Source of the DNA: HLUCCA09 sp965277275
GTDB lineage: Bacteria; Pseudomonadota; Alphaproteobacteria; Rhodobacterales; Rhodobacteraceae
Assembly: GCA_965277275.1 (NCBI GenBank)
Contig: CBDICG010000002.1
Location: 2,108,001 to 2,172,000, forward strand
Length of the DNA stretch: 64,000 bases
Direction: 5' to 3'
The translations under genes were made by a program, and so were the position numbers. Position 1 is the stretch's first letter. Each line of letters opens with the position of its first letter. Shown one piece after another: positions 34,379 through 43,283 of this stretch. The notes below the pieces were generated by a model. It did not search any database. It worked only from the letters and a program-made list of their open reading frames with translations, and was not told the DNA's origin.

Positions 34379-35863
34379 ATGCTCGACACTCACGAGAGCC
34401 TCAAGAGCCGTTTGGCTGATCCGGAGCTTTTGGCCGTGCAGGCCTACATTGCCGGGGCTTGGGCCGATGCCGACGATGGCGCAACGTTTCCGGTGACCAA
34501 CCCTGCCGATGGCTCCGTTCTGGCCGAGGTCGCACATCTGGGGCGCGCCGAGGCGGCTCGCGCGATTGCGAGCGCTGTGACAGCACAGAAGGCCTGGGCG
34601 GCGCGGACAGCGAAAGACCGCAGCCAGGTCCTGCGCCGCTGGTACGAGCTCATCATGGCCGCGCAAGACGATCTGGCGCTGATCCTGACAGCCGAGCAGG
34701 GCAAGCCGCTCGCGGAGGCTCGGGGCGAGATCGCGTACGGCGCTTCGTTCGTTGAGTGGTTCGCTGAAGAGGCCAAGCGGATCTATGGCGAGACGATCCC
34801 GGGCCACGCGACAGACAAGCGCATTCAGGTGATCAAGCAGCCCATCGGTGTCGCCGCCGCAATCACCCCGTGGAACTTTCCGAACGCGATGATCACCCGC
34901 AAGGTCGCGCCGGCCCTCGCTGCGGGATGCGCGATGGTGGTGCGTCCGGCAGAGCAGACGCCCCTCTCGGCGCTCGCGCTGGGAGTACTTGCCACGCGGG
35001 CCGGCCTTCCGGACGGGCTTCTGTCCATCCTGCCGTCCGACTACGCCAATGCACCGGCGATCGGGAAGGAGTTCTGCGAAAACCCTGCGATTGCGAAGAT
35101 CACCTTTACGGGGTCCACGGAAGTCGGCCGGATCCTGCTGCGCCAATCCGCCGATACGGTGAAGAAGGCGACGATGGAGCTGGGCGGCAACGCACCCTTC
35201 ATCGTCTTTAACGACGCCGATATCGACTCCGCTGTCGAAGGGGCGATCCTGTGCAAGCTGCGCAATGCCGGGCAAACCTGCGTTTGCGCCAACCGGATCT
35301 ATGTGCAGAGCGGCGTCTACGATGCCTTTGCCGAGAAGTTTGCCGCAAAGGTGTCAGAGATGCCCGTGGGCAACGGTATGGAGCCGAACACGCTGATCGG
35401 GCCACTGATCGACGCGGACGCGATGAAGAAGGTCGAGAACCATCTCGCCGACGCAGAGGCCAAGGGGGCCAAGATCCTCACCGGGGGCGCACGCCACGGG
35501 TCGGGTGGCTACTTCTTCCAGCCCACCGTCGTTACCGGTGCGACGCAGGATATGGTGTTTTCCACCGAAGAAACATTCGGCCCCCTGGCGCCGCTCTTCA
35601 AGTTCGAGACCGAGGAAGAAGTGGTGGGGATGGCGAACGACACGATCTTTGGCCTTGCTGCCTATTTCTATGCCAAGGACGTCGGGCTCGTTACCCGCGT
35701 GTCCGAAGCTTTGGAGTACGGGATCGTCGGCGTGAACACCGGCATTATCTCGTCGGAGGTCGCACCGTTCGGCGGCGTCAAGCAATCGGGCCTCGGGCGC
35801 GAGGGGTCGCGCCACGGGATCGAGGAGTATCTCGAGATGAAGTACATCTGCCTCTCGATCTAA
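34379..35863 (+). CDS. gabD: NAD(P)-dependent succinate-semialdehyde dehydrogenase family enzyme
   Basis: A 494-residue aldehyde dehydrogenase. The general-base Glu lies in MELGGNAPFIVF and the catalytic Cys in NAGQTCVCANRIYV, separated by the usual 34 residues. The ITPWNFP substrate/cofactor motif and the FGGVKQSGLGREGS tail match GabD. GGGAAGGGAG precedes the start. The expected role is 4-aminobutyrate catabolism to succinate; no transaminase gene is adjacent, so a related semialdehyde remains possible. Confidence 0.9.
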   Translation: MLDTHESLKSRLADPELLAVQAYIAGAWADADDGATFPVTNPADGSVLAEVAHLGRAEAARAIASAVTAQKAWAARTAKDRSQVLRRWYELIMAAQDDLALILTAEQGKPLAEARGEIAYGASFVEWFAEEAKRIYGETIPGHATDKRIQVIKQPIGVAAAITPWNFPNAMITRKVAPALAAGCAMVVRPAEQTPLSALALGVLATRAGLPDGLLSILPSDYANAPAIGKEFCENPAIAKITFTGSTEVGRILLRQSADTVKKATMELGGNAPFIVFNDADIDSAVEGAILCKLRNAGQTCVCANRIYVQSGVYDAFAEKFAAKVSEMPVGNGMEPNTLIGPLIDADAMKKVENHLADAEAKGAKILTGGARHGSGGYFFQPTVVTGATQDMVFSTEETFGPLAPLFKFETEEEVVGMANDTIFGLAAYFYAKDVGLVTRVSEALEYGIVGVNTGIISSEVAPFGGVKQSGLGREGSRHGIEEYLEMKYICLSI

Positions 35864-36589
35864 GACTATCGCAACGCCCGTGGCGGCCTCCGGGAGGGAC
35901 CGCTTCGGGTGCTTCATCGCCTTGATCGGATCCTACGCCGGGGACGTCCTTGAATGAGAGCGCCAGGCTCAGGGAATGGATCTTGGCGTTTTCGGTGGCA
36001 ACTCGAGGGTCGTCCTGCTCTTCGAGCAGCATCCCTTGGTGGCGTGGGTGACATGGCGGATCGGATCGCGCCGGAACTCGATCAGCGAGTCGCGTCGGGC
36101 ATGGGTGCTACCCGTCTCGACGGGGGCAGTCCTGTCGCGATTGCCGCCGCCATTCCGTGCCCGATTCTTGGAAGGCCGTGGAGCATCGCTGGTGCGTTGA
36201 TGGCCGAGTCCGCAGGGTGACGGCCGCTCTGGCGAGACCCTGCTCTTTAGGGTTGAAGTGCGGGCGGACGCATTGGTGTGGGCCGGTTGAGATCCGACGC
36301 TGCTGTGACGCATCTCCGCGACCGGATGGGCCACGTTCCGCACGCTATTCCCTGATGCGAGGTGTCCGGTGCGCGCTGCATGGGCGTTGGGCGTTTTGCG
36401 GCCAGAGCGAGCGGAGCGGGCCGGGGGCTCTCCCGCCTCCGGACGAGGCTTTGCAGCCTCATCCTCCGTTGGGCCCGGCGCCCTGCGGGCGTTGCTGCCG
36501 TCGCGCGCCGGTCTGCGCGGTCGCCGACCCGAGCCGGGACACGGCTTCGGGTCGGGCCTCGGGGGCCGGGGGGACGTGCGGGGTGGGCC
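35864..36589. other. gene-poor interval of about 0.7 kb
   Basis: No gene is supported between the aldehyde dehydrogenase and the cytochrome c gene. Open frames of 80-125 codons on both strands lack ribosome sites and known domains. The right third holds family 2 repeat copy 2 at 36423-36500. Confidence 0.5.
36423..36500 (+). repeat. hairpin-rich intergenic repeat, family 2 copy 2
   Basis: The linkers GGGGGCTCTCCCGCCTCC and CTCCGTTGGGCCCGGC are shared with copy 1, while the enclosed hairpins differ (GAGGC-TTTGCA-GCCTC and CGCCC-TGC-GGGCG). Changed but still paired stems point to selection on RNA or cruciform structure. Confidence 0.65.
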
Positions 36590-37393
36590 TTACTGCGACT
36601 GGAGATCGGCGAGATAGGCGAAGAGGTTGGCACGGTCTTCCGCGTCTGCCACGCCCCGGAAACTCATCCGGTTGCCCGGCGCATATTCCGCGGGGTCGGT
36701 GATGTAACCGTCGAGGTTCTCGAGGGTCCAGGCGCCTTCCAGGCCCATCAGGGCGTCTGAATAGCGGAAGTCCTCGATGCTGGCCTTGTCGCGGCCAATG
36801 ACACCGACGAGATGGGGTCCGACGCGGTTCTGCTCCTGCTCGGCTGCATGACACGCTGCGCACTGGCGCCAGACCCGGCTTCCGGCGCGTGCGTCCCCGG
36901 CTGCGCTGATCGCCGCGAGATCAATCGTACCGGTGGCTGCAACCTCTTCGACGGCTGCTTCTTCGGCGGCGGGGGCCTCCGTCGCTTCTTCGACGGCAAC
37001 CTCCTCGGCGACGGCCTCCTCGGCCGGCGCGACCTCTTCTGCGGGGGCTTCGGCGACGTCCTCCACCGGCGCGGCTTCTTCCACGGCGGCCGTTTCTTCC
37101 TGAGCGGGGGCCTCTTCCTCCGCCGGGGTCTCCTCGGCGACAGCGACCTCTTCCGTGACGGGCTCCTCGGTGGCGGGGGCCTCTTCAGCTTCGGCAACAG
37201 GCTCTTCGGCGGCGGGGGCCTCCTCCACCTCGGCGACAGGCTCCTCGGCGGGCTCCTCGATCACCGGGGCCGGCGGCGGTGGGCTCACCGGGATGGAGGT
37301 CGTCTGATAAAGGCTCCCGCTCGCGCCCCAAACAACAACGAAGAAGAGAGCCGGTCCGCCAACTCCCATGATACCCGCGGTGATCTTATCCAC
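36590..37393 (-). CDS. membrane-anchored cytochrome c with long Ala/Glu/Pro linker
   Basis: A 267-residue class I cytochrome c. One N-terminal helix (about residues 8-27) anchors it. Residues 36-155 are almost only Ala, Glu, Pro and Val in EEAP-like repeats. The heme motif CAACH is at 178-182 and the sixth-ligand Met243 lies in RMSFRG. The layout resembles the anchored c552/CycM carriers that link the bc1 complex to cytochrome oxidases in Paracoccus and relatives, but the linker is unusually long and acidic. The start is GTG at 37393 with GGAGG five bases upstream. Confidence 0.88.
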   Translation of the reverse strand: MDKITAGIMGVGGPALFFVVVWGASGSLYQTTSIPVSPPPPAPVIEEPAEEPVAEVEEAPAAEEPVAEAEEAPATEEPVTEEVAVAEETPAEEEAPAQEETAAVEEAAPVEDVAEAPAEEVAPAEEAVAEEVAVEEATEAPAAEEAAVEEVAATGTIDLAAISAAGDARAGSRVWRQCAACHAAEQEQNRVGPHLVGVIGRDKASIEDFRYSDALMGLEGAWTLENLDGYITDPAEYAPGNRMSFRGVADAEDRANLFAYLADLQSQ

Positions 37394-37640
37394 AATTTCC
37401 TCCTTGTGGGCCGTGGCCCGACAGAATTCCTCCGCTGCAACATCGGTCGCGCGCGAGGATTGTCCATGACAGTTTGCCGCAGGGCTTCTGCCGTGCCGAG
37501 GCAGGAAACGCAAGCAGACAGCCCCGCATCACCCAAACCGGACGCCGGAGGGTACTGCGCCCTTTACACCCGATGCGCCGCCGCTCACGCTATCGCGGTA
37601 TCCCTGCCGGCTCGGGCCGGTGCCGACGCGAGGAGAGTCT

Positions 37641-38411
37641 GTGGCGCAATCCTTTGATCCCAAGGACATGCTGCTGATGGTGGCGACGCACACCCACGGC
37701 ACGCTTGTCCCACGATTTGTCCACTCGCTGGCGCGGCTCACGGCGCAATTGCCGATCTGGGGCGTGCGCCACGCCCTGTGCATCGTCGAGGACGGAATCG
37801 TGGATCGGGGCCGTGACAAGATCGCGGCGGCGATGCTGGAAGGCGAATTTACCCATCTGCTGTTTCTCGACGCCGACCTGTCCTTTGAGCCAGAGGATGT
37901 CTTGCGCCTGATGGCGGCGCAGAAGCCCATCGTGGGCGGCGCCTACCGGCAGCGAAACGATTCCGGCCGCTATGGGGTGTCATTCCTGCCCGGCCTCGAT
38001 GGCAAGGTGCCCTGGGACGCGGAGGCGCAGGCCCTGCAGGTCGATGCCACGGGCACCGGTTTCATGCTGATCGAGCGGCATGTGTTCGAAAAGATGCGCG
38101 ACGCGATGCCGGAGCTCGCCTACACGATGGAGACGGAGGATGGCGCCGGTGCCGTCGTGCACGGGTTCTTCGTGCAATCCGTGGGAGACGGGCAACGCCT
38201 GACCGAGGATATCCTGTTTTGCCGTCGGTGGCGCGCGCTGGGCGGCGAGGTCTGGGTGGTGCCGGGGGTGCGATTGAGCCACTGGGGCCGTCAATCGTGG
38301 GAAGGGATGCTGCTGGACAGCCTGAGCTTCGCGCGGGACACGACGGTGGTTAACCCCGGCAAGCTATCCGACAGCGACGGCAATCAACCTGACGACGCCG
38401 AGACCGGGTGA
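37641..38411 (+). CDS. glycosyltransferase-like protein with GT-A fold
   Basis: A 256-residue protein. The nucleotide-sugar/metal motif reads FLDADLSFEPEDVL (DxD near residues 76-78), and an HALCIVEDGIV segment precedes it. There are no membrane helices. GTG is chosen as start because AGGAGAG lies seven bases before it. The donor and acceptor are unknown. No other cell-envelope glycosyltransferase or polysaccharide gene surrounds it, so context gives no help. Confidence 0.75.
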   Translation: MAQSFDPKDMLLMVATHTHGTLVPRFVHSLARLTAQLPIWGVRHALCIVEDGIVDRGRDKIAAAMLEGEFTHLLFLDADLSFEPEDVLRLMAAQKPIVGGAYRQRNDSGRYGVSFLPGLDGKVPWDAEAQALQVDATGTGFMLIERHVFEKMRDAMPELAYTMETEDGAGAVVHGFFVQSVGDGQRLTEDILFCRRWRALGGEVWVVPGVRLSHWGRQSWEGMLLDSLSFARDTTVVNPGKLSDSDGNQPDDAETG

Positions 38412-38620
38412 CCCGCGCACATGCCTCGCGGGCAGTGACTGACCTGTCGCCGGAATGTGCGCGATGCTGCTTTGCGGATGTGCGCGTTGAGTGCCGCTCG
38501 GGAGGCGCCGCCCCTTCGGAGGCAGGAGGCGGACGGTAAGCGCACCGGGAATGAGGCGCGCGTGTCTCGGGTGGGGCCTTCCAGGGAGGTGGCCCGGTGC
38601 CGAAAGACACGGGGGCGACT

Positions 38621-39976
38621 TCAGACGGCGGGGGAGTGGCCCGCCTTGTCCAGAGCATAGGCGTCACATTCGCGGGCGATGATGCGGGTGAGGGGGCGCC
38701 CCTCCTGCATGATCTCGATCCCGGCAGCAGTCCGGCGAACGAAGCCGGAGAACTGCGAGGCGACGTCATCCAGAAGCGCATTGAGCATCTTCGGTTCGAC
38801 CCCGGGCATGGCACAAAGCTCCGACATGTCAGTGCGGAACTGGCACATGAGCTGCTCGATCAGCCGTGCGCGAACGTTGTCTTCCCCAGTAAAGGCATGG
38901 CCGCGCTTTGTCGCAAACCGACCGTCGCCGACCGCTTTCGCATAATCCCCCGTCCCGCTCCGGTTTTGTGCGTAGCCCTGCGGAAAGCGCGAGATCGAAG
39001 AGGCGCCGATGCCGATCAGCGCGTGGCCGCTATCCACGGTATAGCCCTGGAAGTTGCGGCGCAGAGTGCCGTCGGCCGCGGCAATCGCCATGTCATCGGC
39101 CTTACGTGCGAAGTGATCTATCCCGACTTCGTCGTAGTCATCCCAGATGAAGAGCCGGCGAGCGGTATCGAAGAGCCGCAGGCGTTCTTCCGGCGTCGGA
39201 AGCGAATCCGACGGGATCAGAGTCTGGCGCCGCGCCATCCACGGAACATGGGCGTATCCATAGAGCGCCACGCGGTCCGGGTTCAGCGACAGCAGCTTCT
39301 GTACGCTTTCGGTGATCTTCAGCTGGCTCTGTTTTGGCAGACCGTAGAGGATGTCGGTGTTCAGGCTGAGAATGCCCCGCGCGCGGATGCCGTTCACCGC
39401 CGCCTCGGTGATCTCGAAGCTTTGCTCACGGCCGATGATGGCCTGAATCTCGGGGTCGAAATCCTGCACACCGATAGACGCGCGGGTCATACCGGCCTTT
39501 GCGAGCGCATCGAGGCGGGAGTCGTCGATCTCCGAAGGGTCGATCTCGACGGAGAACTCCCCGCCCTTCGCCATCGGTACGGTGGCAAAGATCGATTCGG
39601 AGAGGTCGGCGATCATCTCGGGGCTGAGGAGCGTCGGTGTCCCGCCACCCCAGTGCAGGTGCGACAACGTAACACCCGATGGCAGGCGCGCTCCCAGATG
39701 GCCGAGTTCGGCCTTTACGACCTCCAGATACGCGGCCACCGGTGCGCCGGAGGAGGTGCCTTGCGTCCGGCAGGCACAGAACCAGCAAAGCCTTCTGCAA
39801 AAGGGAATATGGACGTAGAGCGAAAGCTCCGCGCCCTCCGGAATGCTCTCGACCCATGTCCCGAACTCTCCCGGCCCGACGCCTTCGGAGAAGTGCGGCG
39901 ACGTCGGGTAGGACGTGTAGCGGGGTACGCGCGCGTCAAAGAGGCCCAGTTGGGCGAGTTGCGAGATATTCGACAT
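38621..39976 (-). CDS. hemN: oxygen-independent coproporphyrinogen III oxidase
   Basis: A 451-residue radical-SAM enzyme that decarboxylates coproporphyrinogen III without oxygen. The iron-sulfur motif C-X3-C-X2-C-X-C is at Cys60, Cys64, Cys67 and Cys69, followed by the GGGTP motif near 105. The N-terminus is of HemN, not HemW, type (RYTSYPTSPHF). An alternative ATG 24 bases upstream is possible. It is divergent from fnrL across about 60 bases with an FNR box in between, so anaerobic induction is expected. Confidence 0.95.
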   Translation of the reverse strand: MSNISQLAQLGLFDARVPRYTSYPTSPHFSEGVGPGEFGTWVESIPEGAELSLYVHIPFCRRLCWFCACRTQGTSSGAPVAAYLEVVKAELGHLGARLPSGVTLSHLHWGGGTPTLLSPEMIADLSESIFATVPMAKGGEFSVEIDPSEIDDSRLDALAKAGMTRASIGVQDFDPEIQAIIGREQSFEITEAAVNGIRARGILSLNTDILYGLPKQSQLKITESVQKLLSLNPDRVALYGYAHVPWMARRQTLIPSDSLPTPEERLRLFDTARRLFIWDDYDEVGIDHFARKADDMAIAAADGTLRRNFQGYTVDSGHALIGIGASSISRFPQGYAQNRSGTGDYAKAVGDGRFATKRGHAFTGEDNVRARLIEQLMCQFRTDMSELCAMPGVEPKMLNALLDDVASQFSGFVRRTAAGIEIMQEGRPLTRIIARECDAYALDKAGHSPAV

Positions 39977-40011
39977 GTCATTACCGTTAGACAGATGCAC
40001 CTGTCACATCC

Positions 40012-40025
40012 TTGACAGAGATCAA
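40012..40025. promoter_or_regulatory. FnrL/FNR box between hemN and fnrL
   Basis: TTGAC-AGAG-ATCAA, a near-perfect FNR site 36 bases before the hemN ATG and 13 bases before the fnrL ATG. The spacing suits activation of hemN and possible autorepression of fnrL by occluding its leader. Confidence 0.85.
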
Positions 40026-40037
40026 GAAAGAGAAGCG

Positions 40038-40784
40038 ATGCCGACGTCTCAGCTCGACAACCTTCAAATGGAATGCGCGGATTGTCCGATTCGCCACCGA
40101 GCTGTGTGTGCCCGTTGCGAGACAGACGAACTGGACCGTCTCGAAGAGATGAAATTCTACAGGTCGTTCGAGGCTGGCCAAACGATTGCCTGGACGGGCG
40201 ACAGGATGGATTTCGTGGCCTCCATTGTCACGGGCATCGCGACGCTGAGCCATACGCTGGAAGACGGGCGGACCCAGATGGTGGGGCTGCTGCTGCCTTC
40301 GGATTTCATGGGGCGGCCCGGGCGCGAGTCGGCGACATACGACGTGACTGCGACGACGGATGTGGTGATGTGCTGTTTCCGGCGCAAGCCGTTCGAAGAG
40401 ATGATGTTCAAGACCCCGCACATCGCGCAGCGTTTGCTGGAGATGACCCTCGACGAGCTCGACGCCGCGCGGGAGTGGATGCTGCTTCTTGGGCGCAAGA
40501 CGGCCCGTGAAAAGATCGCGTCGCTTCTGGCGATCATCGCACGGCGGGATGCGTCCCTGAAGCTGGCGGCTTCTGGTGGCGCGATGGCCTTTGATCTGCC
40601 CCTCACGCGGGAGGCGATGGCCGATTACCTTGGCCTGACGCTCGAGACGGTGAGCCGACAGATGTCCGCGCTGAGGCGCGACGGGGTGATCGTGCTTCCC
40701 TCCAAGCGGCATATCTCCGTCCCCGATTTTGATCGCCTTCTTGAAGAGACGGGTGACGACGCGGATGGTGGTTTCCTGATCTGA
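40038..40784 (+). CDS. fnrL: FNR-type oxygen-sensing regulator FnrL
   Basis: A 248-residue Crp/Fnr regulator. N-terminal cysteines at 13, 16, 24 and 27 and a central pair at 112-113 provide the ligands of an oxygen-labile [4Fe-4S] cluster. The DNA-recognition helix has Glu203, Ser206 and Arg207, the E-x-x-S-R code for TTGAT/ATCAA. In Rhodobacterales FnrL activates cbb3 oxidase, heme and bacteriochlorophyll genes under low oxygen. It is paired head to head with hemN, and matching boxes lie here and before ccoG. Confidence 0.95.
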   Translation: MPTSQLDNLQMECADCPIRHRAVCARCETDELDRLEEMKFYRSFEAGQTIAWTGDRMDFVASIVTGIATLSHTLEDGRTQMVGLLLPSDFMGRPGRESATYDVTATTDVVMCCFRRKPFEEMMFKTPHIAQRLLEMTLDELDAAREWMLLLGRKTAREKIASLLAIIARRDASLKLAASGGAMAFDLPLTREAMADYLGLTLETVSRQMSALRRDGVIVLPSKRHISVPDFDRLLEETGDDADGGFLI

Positions 40785-40830
40785 TCACGCCTGCCCTGAT
40801 CTTCGGATCCGGGCAGCAGTCTGTGCGGCT

Positions 40831-41484
40831 TCACGGATCGAAGCGGTATCCGAATCGCGTGATATCCTCGGCACAATCCTCTGCAACGCTGTCCGCTGTC
40901 TCGGACGTGTAGTACGGGCGCCAATCCCTCTGGCGGTGGGACGCGTTGACCCGTGCCGGGAGTGTCAGCCGCAGCCCGAGCCGATCCGCCAGCAGATCCA
41001 CCTCCGCCTCGATCCGTTCGTACCGGAGGAACATGTCGCATTTCTCCGGCCCCGACGGGAGTTGCAAGTAGCTGCCGTAGGGCGCGTGCCTGAGGCTGCT
41101 GCGTGTCGCATCGTGCAAGGCGAAGGCGGTGAATTCCGTCGATTGCGCGAGGGCGACGGCCTGGTGCCGGAACGTCTGGGTTTGCAGCCAGTGGTAGTAG
41201 CTGACGAGCCGGTCCCACGGGTTGCGCACGAGGGTGAAGACGCAACTTTTGCGCATCTGCGGTTCCTCGACGAGGCCGGGCAGATCGGCGAGGCGGGAGT
41301 GTTTCCACAGGCGGCCCGCGGTTTCGACGCCTTTCAGCCGGTGCTTCCGCCGTCTGGCTTTCGGCGTGTCGGCGATCAGGATGTCATCGGGCCGGGCGCG
41401 CGCTTCCAGCGCCTGTGAAAGCGCCGTTCCACCCGTCTTGGGGATATGCACGAAGATGTAGCCGCGCCCGGGGCTGATGATCAT
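40831..41484 (-). CDS. sulfotransferase family protein
   Basis: A 217-residue protein with the PAPS-binding 5'-phosphosulfate loop IPKTGGTAL near residues 14-22 and the 3'-phosphate motif RNPWDRLVSYYHW near 91-103. It resembles Sulfotransfer_2 enzymes that sulfate carbohydrates. The start is the ATG beginning MIISPGRGYIF, since the frame upstream lacks support. It is divergent from the acyl-CoA synthetase. The acceptor is unknown and no other sulfation gene is near. Confidence 0.85.
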   Translation of the reverse strand: MIISPGRGYIFVHIPKTGGTALSQALEARARPDDILIADTPKARRRKHRLKGVETAGRLWKHSRLADLPGLVEEPQMRKSCVFTLVRNPWDRLVSYYHWLQTQTFRHQAVALAQSTEFTAFALHDATRSSLRHAPYGSYLQLPSGPEKCDMFLRYERIEAEVDLLADRLGLRLTLPARVNASHRQRDWRPYYTSETADSVAEDCAEDITRFGYRFDP

Positions 41485-41600
41485 GTGCCGCGCCCCACGG
41501 CAGGAAAACGCGGGCCTGCCCAATGCCTTCTGTTTGTCTGTTGCGCCGTGCTAGACATGCGCGGACGATAGCACGAACGACCTGAACAGGGAGGAAACGC

Positions 41601-43235
41601 ATGGGCTGGCTCCCCGACGAGACGGGTCTCGGCAAGACCGAGGCCAATTTCACCCCGCTTACCCCGCTGTCCCACCTCAACCGGGCCGCCGAGATCTTTC
41701 CCGAGCACGAGGCGCTCGTCTACCACGATCACCGCCTGACCTACGCGCAGTACCACGAGAGGATCACGCGCCTTGCGTCGGCGCTGGCGGCGATGGGCGT
41801 CGCGCCGGGCGACGTCGTGGCGACGCTTCTGCCCAACGTCCCGGCCCATGCCGAGGCGCATTTTGCCGTACCGGCGACGGGCGCGGTTCTCAACGCGATC
41901 AACATCCGCCTCGACGTCGATACGGTCGCCTACATCTTCTCCCATGGTGGCGCGAAGGTGGTGCTCTGTGACACGCAGTTTCTGAGCCTCGCTGAAGCCG
42001 CCAAGGACCGCATGGAGGGCGAGGGCCCGACGATCATCGAGTGCTCTGATCACGTGGCGGCCTTCCCCCCCTCTGGCCGTCACCCCGAATACGACGCGGT
42101 CGTCGCGTCCGGAGATCCCGATTTCGCGTGGATCATGCCGGAAGATGAATGGGAAAGCATCGCGCTCAACTACACCTCGGGGACAACAGGGCGCCCCAAG
42201 GGCGTCGTCTATCATCACCGGGGCGCGTACCTGAATACGATGGGGCAGGTGATCTCTTGGCGGATGGTGCTGCACCCCCGTTACCTCACGATCGTCCCGC
42301 TCTTTCATTGCAACGGCTGGTGCCACACCTGGATGATGCCGCTTGTGGGCGGGACGGTCGTCTGCTGTCGGGACATCACCGCAGAGGCGATCTACAACGC
42401 CGTCGCCTATGACGGCGTGACTCATTTCGGCGGTGCACCCATCGTGCTCAACCTGATCGTGAATGCCGAAGACGAGGTGCGCCGCCCCTTCGAGCACGTG
42501 GTGGAGGTGTTCACCGCAGGGGCGCCCCCGGCGGCCGCGACCCTCGCCGCCATCGAAAAGCTCGGCTTCAACGTCACGCAGGTCTATGGGCTCACGGAGG
42601 TCTATGGCCCGGCGATCGAGAGCACCTGGAACGCGGCGTGGGACGCCCTGCCGGAGGACGACAAGAGCGCCAAGAAGGCCCGTCAGGGCGTCATCATGCC
42701 GTTCATGGAAGCGCAATACGTGGCTGACCCGGAGACCCTCGCGGCCGTACCCCGCAACGGCGCGGTGCAGGGCGAAATCCTGATGCGCGGCAATGGCGTG
42801 ATGAAGGGCTATTACAAGAATCCGCAAGCGACGGAGGAGAGCTTCCGCGGCGGGTACTTCCATACCGGCGATCTCGCGATCCATCATCCCGACGCCTTCG
42901 TGCAGATCGCCGACCGCGCAAAGGACATCATCATCTCGGGCGGAGAGAACGTCAGCTCCGTCGAGGTCGAAGGCGTATTGATGCACCATCCGGCGGTTTC
43001 GCTCTGCGCCGTCGTCGCCAAGCCGGACGACAAGTGGGGCGAAGTGCCATGTGCATTCGTCGAGCTCAAAGCGGGCCAGACCGTCACGGAGGCGGAGCTG
43101 ATCGCGCATTGCCGAACGCATCTCGCCGGGTTCAAGACCCCGAAAGCTGTGGTCTTTTCGGAGTTGCCCAAGACGTCCACCGGCAAGATCCAGAAGTTCG
43201 AGCTGCGAAAGCGCGTCTCAGAGCCCATCGCGTGA
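41601..43235 (+). CDS. acyl-CoA synthetase (AMP-forming)
   Basis: A 544-residue adenylating ligase that activates an acid as acyl-CoA. The P-loop motif YTSGTTGRPKG is near residues 189-199, the YGLTEVYGP motif near 330, the AMP-binding region ends DRAKDIIISGGENVSS, and the catalytic Lys is in TSTGKIQKFELR near the C-terminus. In this group related enzymes handle medium-chain or methylmercaptopropionate substrates, but the identity here is not fixed. GGGAGG lies before the ATG. Confidence 0.92.
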   Translation: MGWLPDETGLGKTEANFTPLTPLSHLNRAAEIFPEHEALVYHDHRLTYAQYHERITRLASALAAMGVAPGDVVATLLPNVPAHAEAHFAVPATGAVLNAINIRLDVDTVAYIFSHGGAKVVLCDTQFLSLAEAAKDRMEGEGPTIIECSDHVAAFPPSGRHPEYDAVVASGDPDFAWIMPEDEWESIALNYTSGTTGRPKGVVYHHRGAYLNTMGQVISWRMVLHPRYLTIVPLFHCNGWCHTWMMPLVGGTVVCCRDITAEAIYNAVAYDGVTHFGGAPIVLNLIVNAEDEVRRPFEHVVEVFTAGAPPAAATLAAIEKLGFNVTQVYGLTEVYGPAIESTWNAAWDALPEDDKSAKKARQGVIMPFMEAQYVADPETLAAVPRNGAVQGEILMRGNGVMKGYYKNPQATEESFRGGYFHTGDLAIHHPDAFVQIADRAKDIIISGGENVSSVEVEGVLMHHPAVSLCAVVAKPDDKWGEVPCAFVELKAGQTVTEAELIAHCRTHLAGFKTPKAVVFSELPKTSTGKIQKFELRKRVSEPIA

Positions 43236-43283
43236 CGTGTTGGGGGTTTGGTCAAGCCGGTCCGCCATTGGGGAGACATGGTG

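Noticed and set aside
35954..36343. Overlapping 88- and 124-codon frames in the gap after the aldehyde dehydrogenase
   Set aside because: Neither has a domain, ribosome site or neighbour coupling, and they exclude each other.
36812..37657. A 281-codon Gly/Leu-rich plus-strand frame
   Set aside because: It is the complement of the Ala/Glu/Pro linker of the cytochrome c gene, which has a heme motif and a good ribosome site.
41481..43121. A 546-codon minus-strand frame opposite the acyl-CoA synthetase
   Set aside because: Antisense to a complete enzyme with all motifs, with no recognisable domain of its own.
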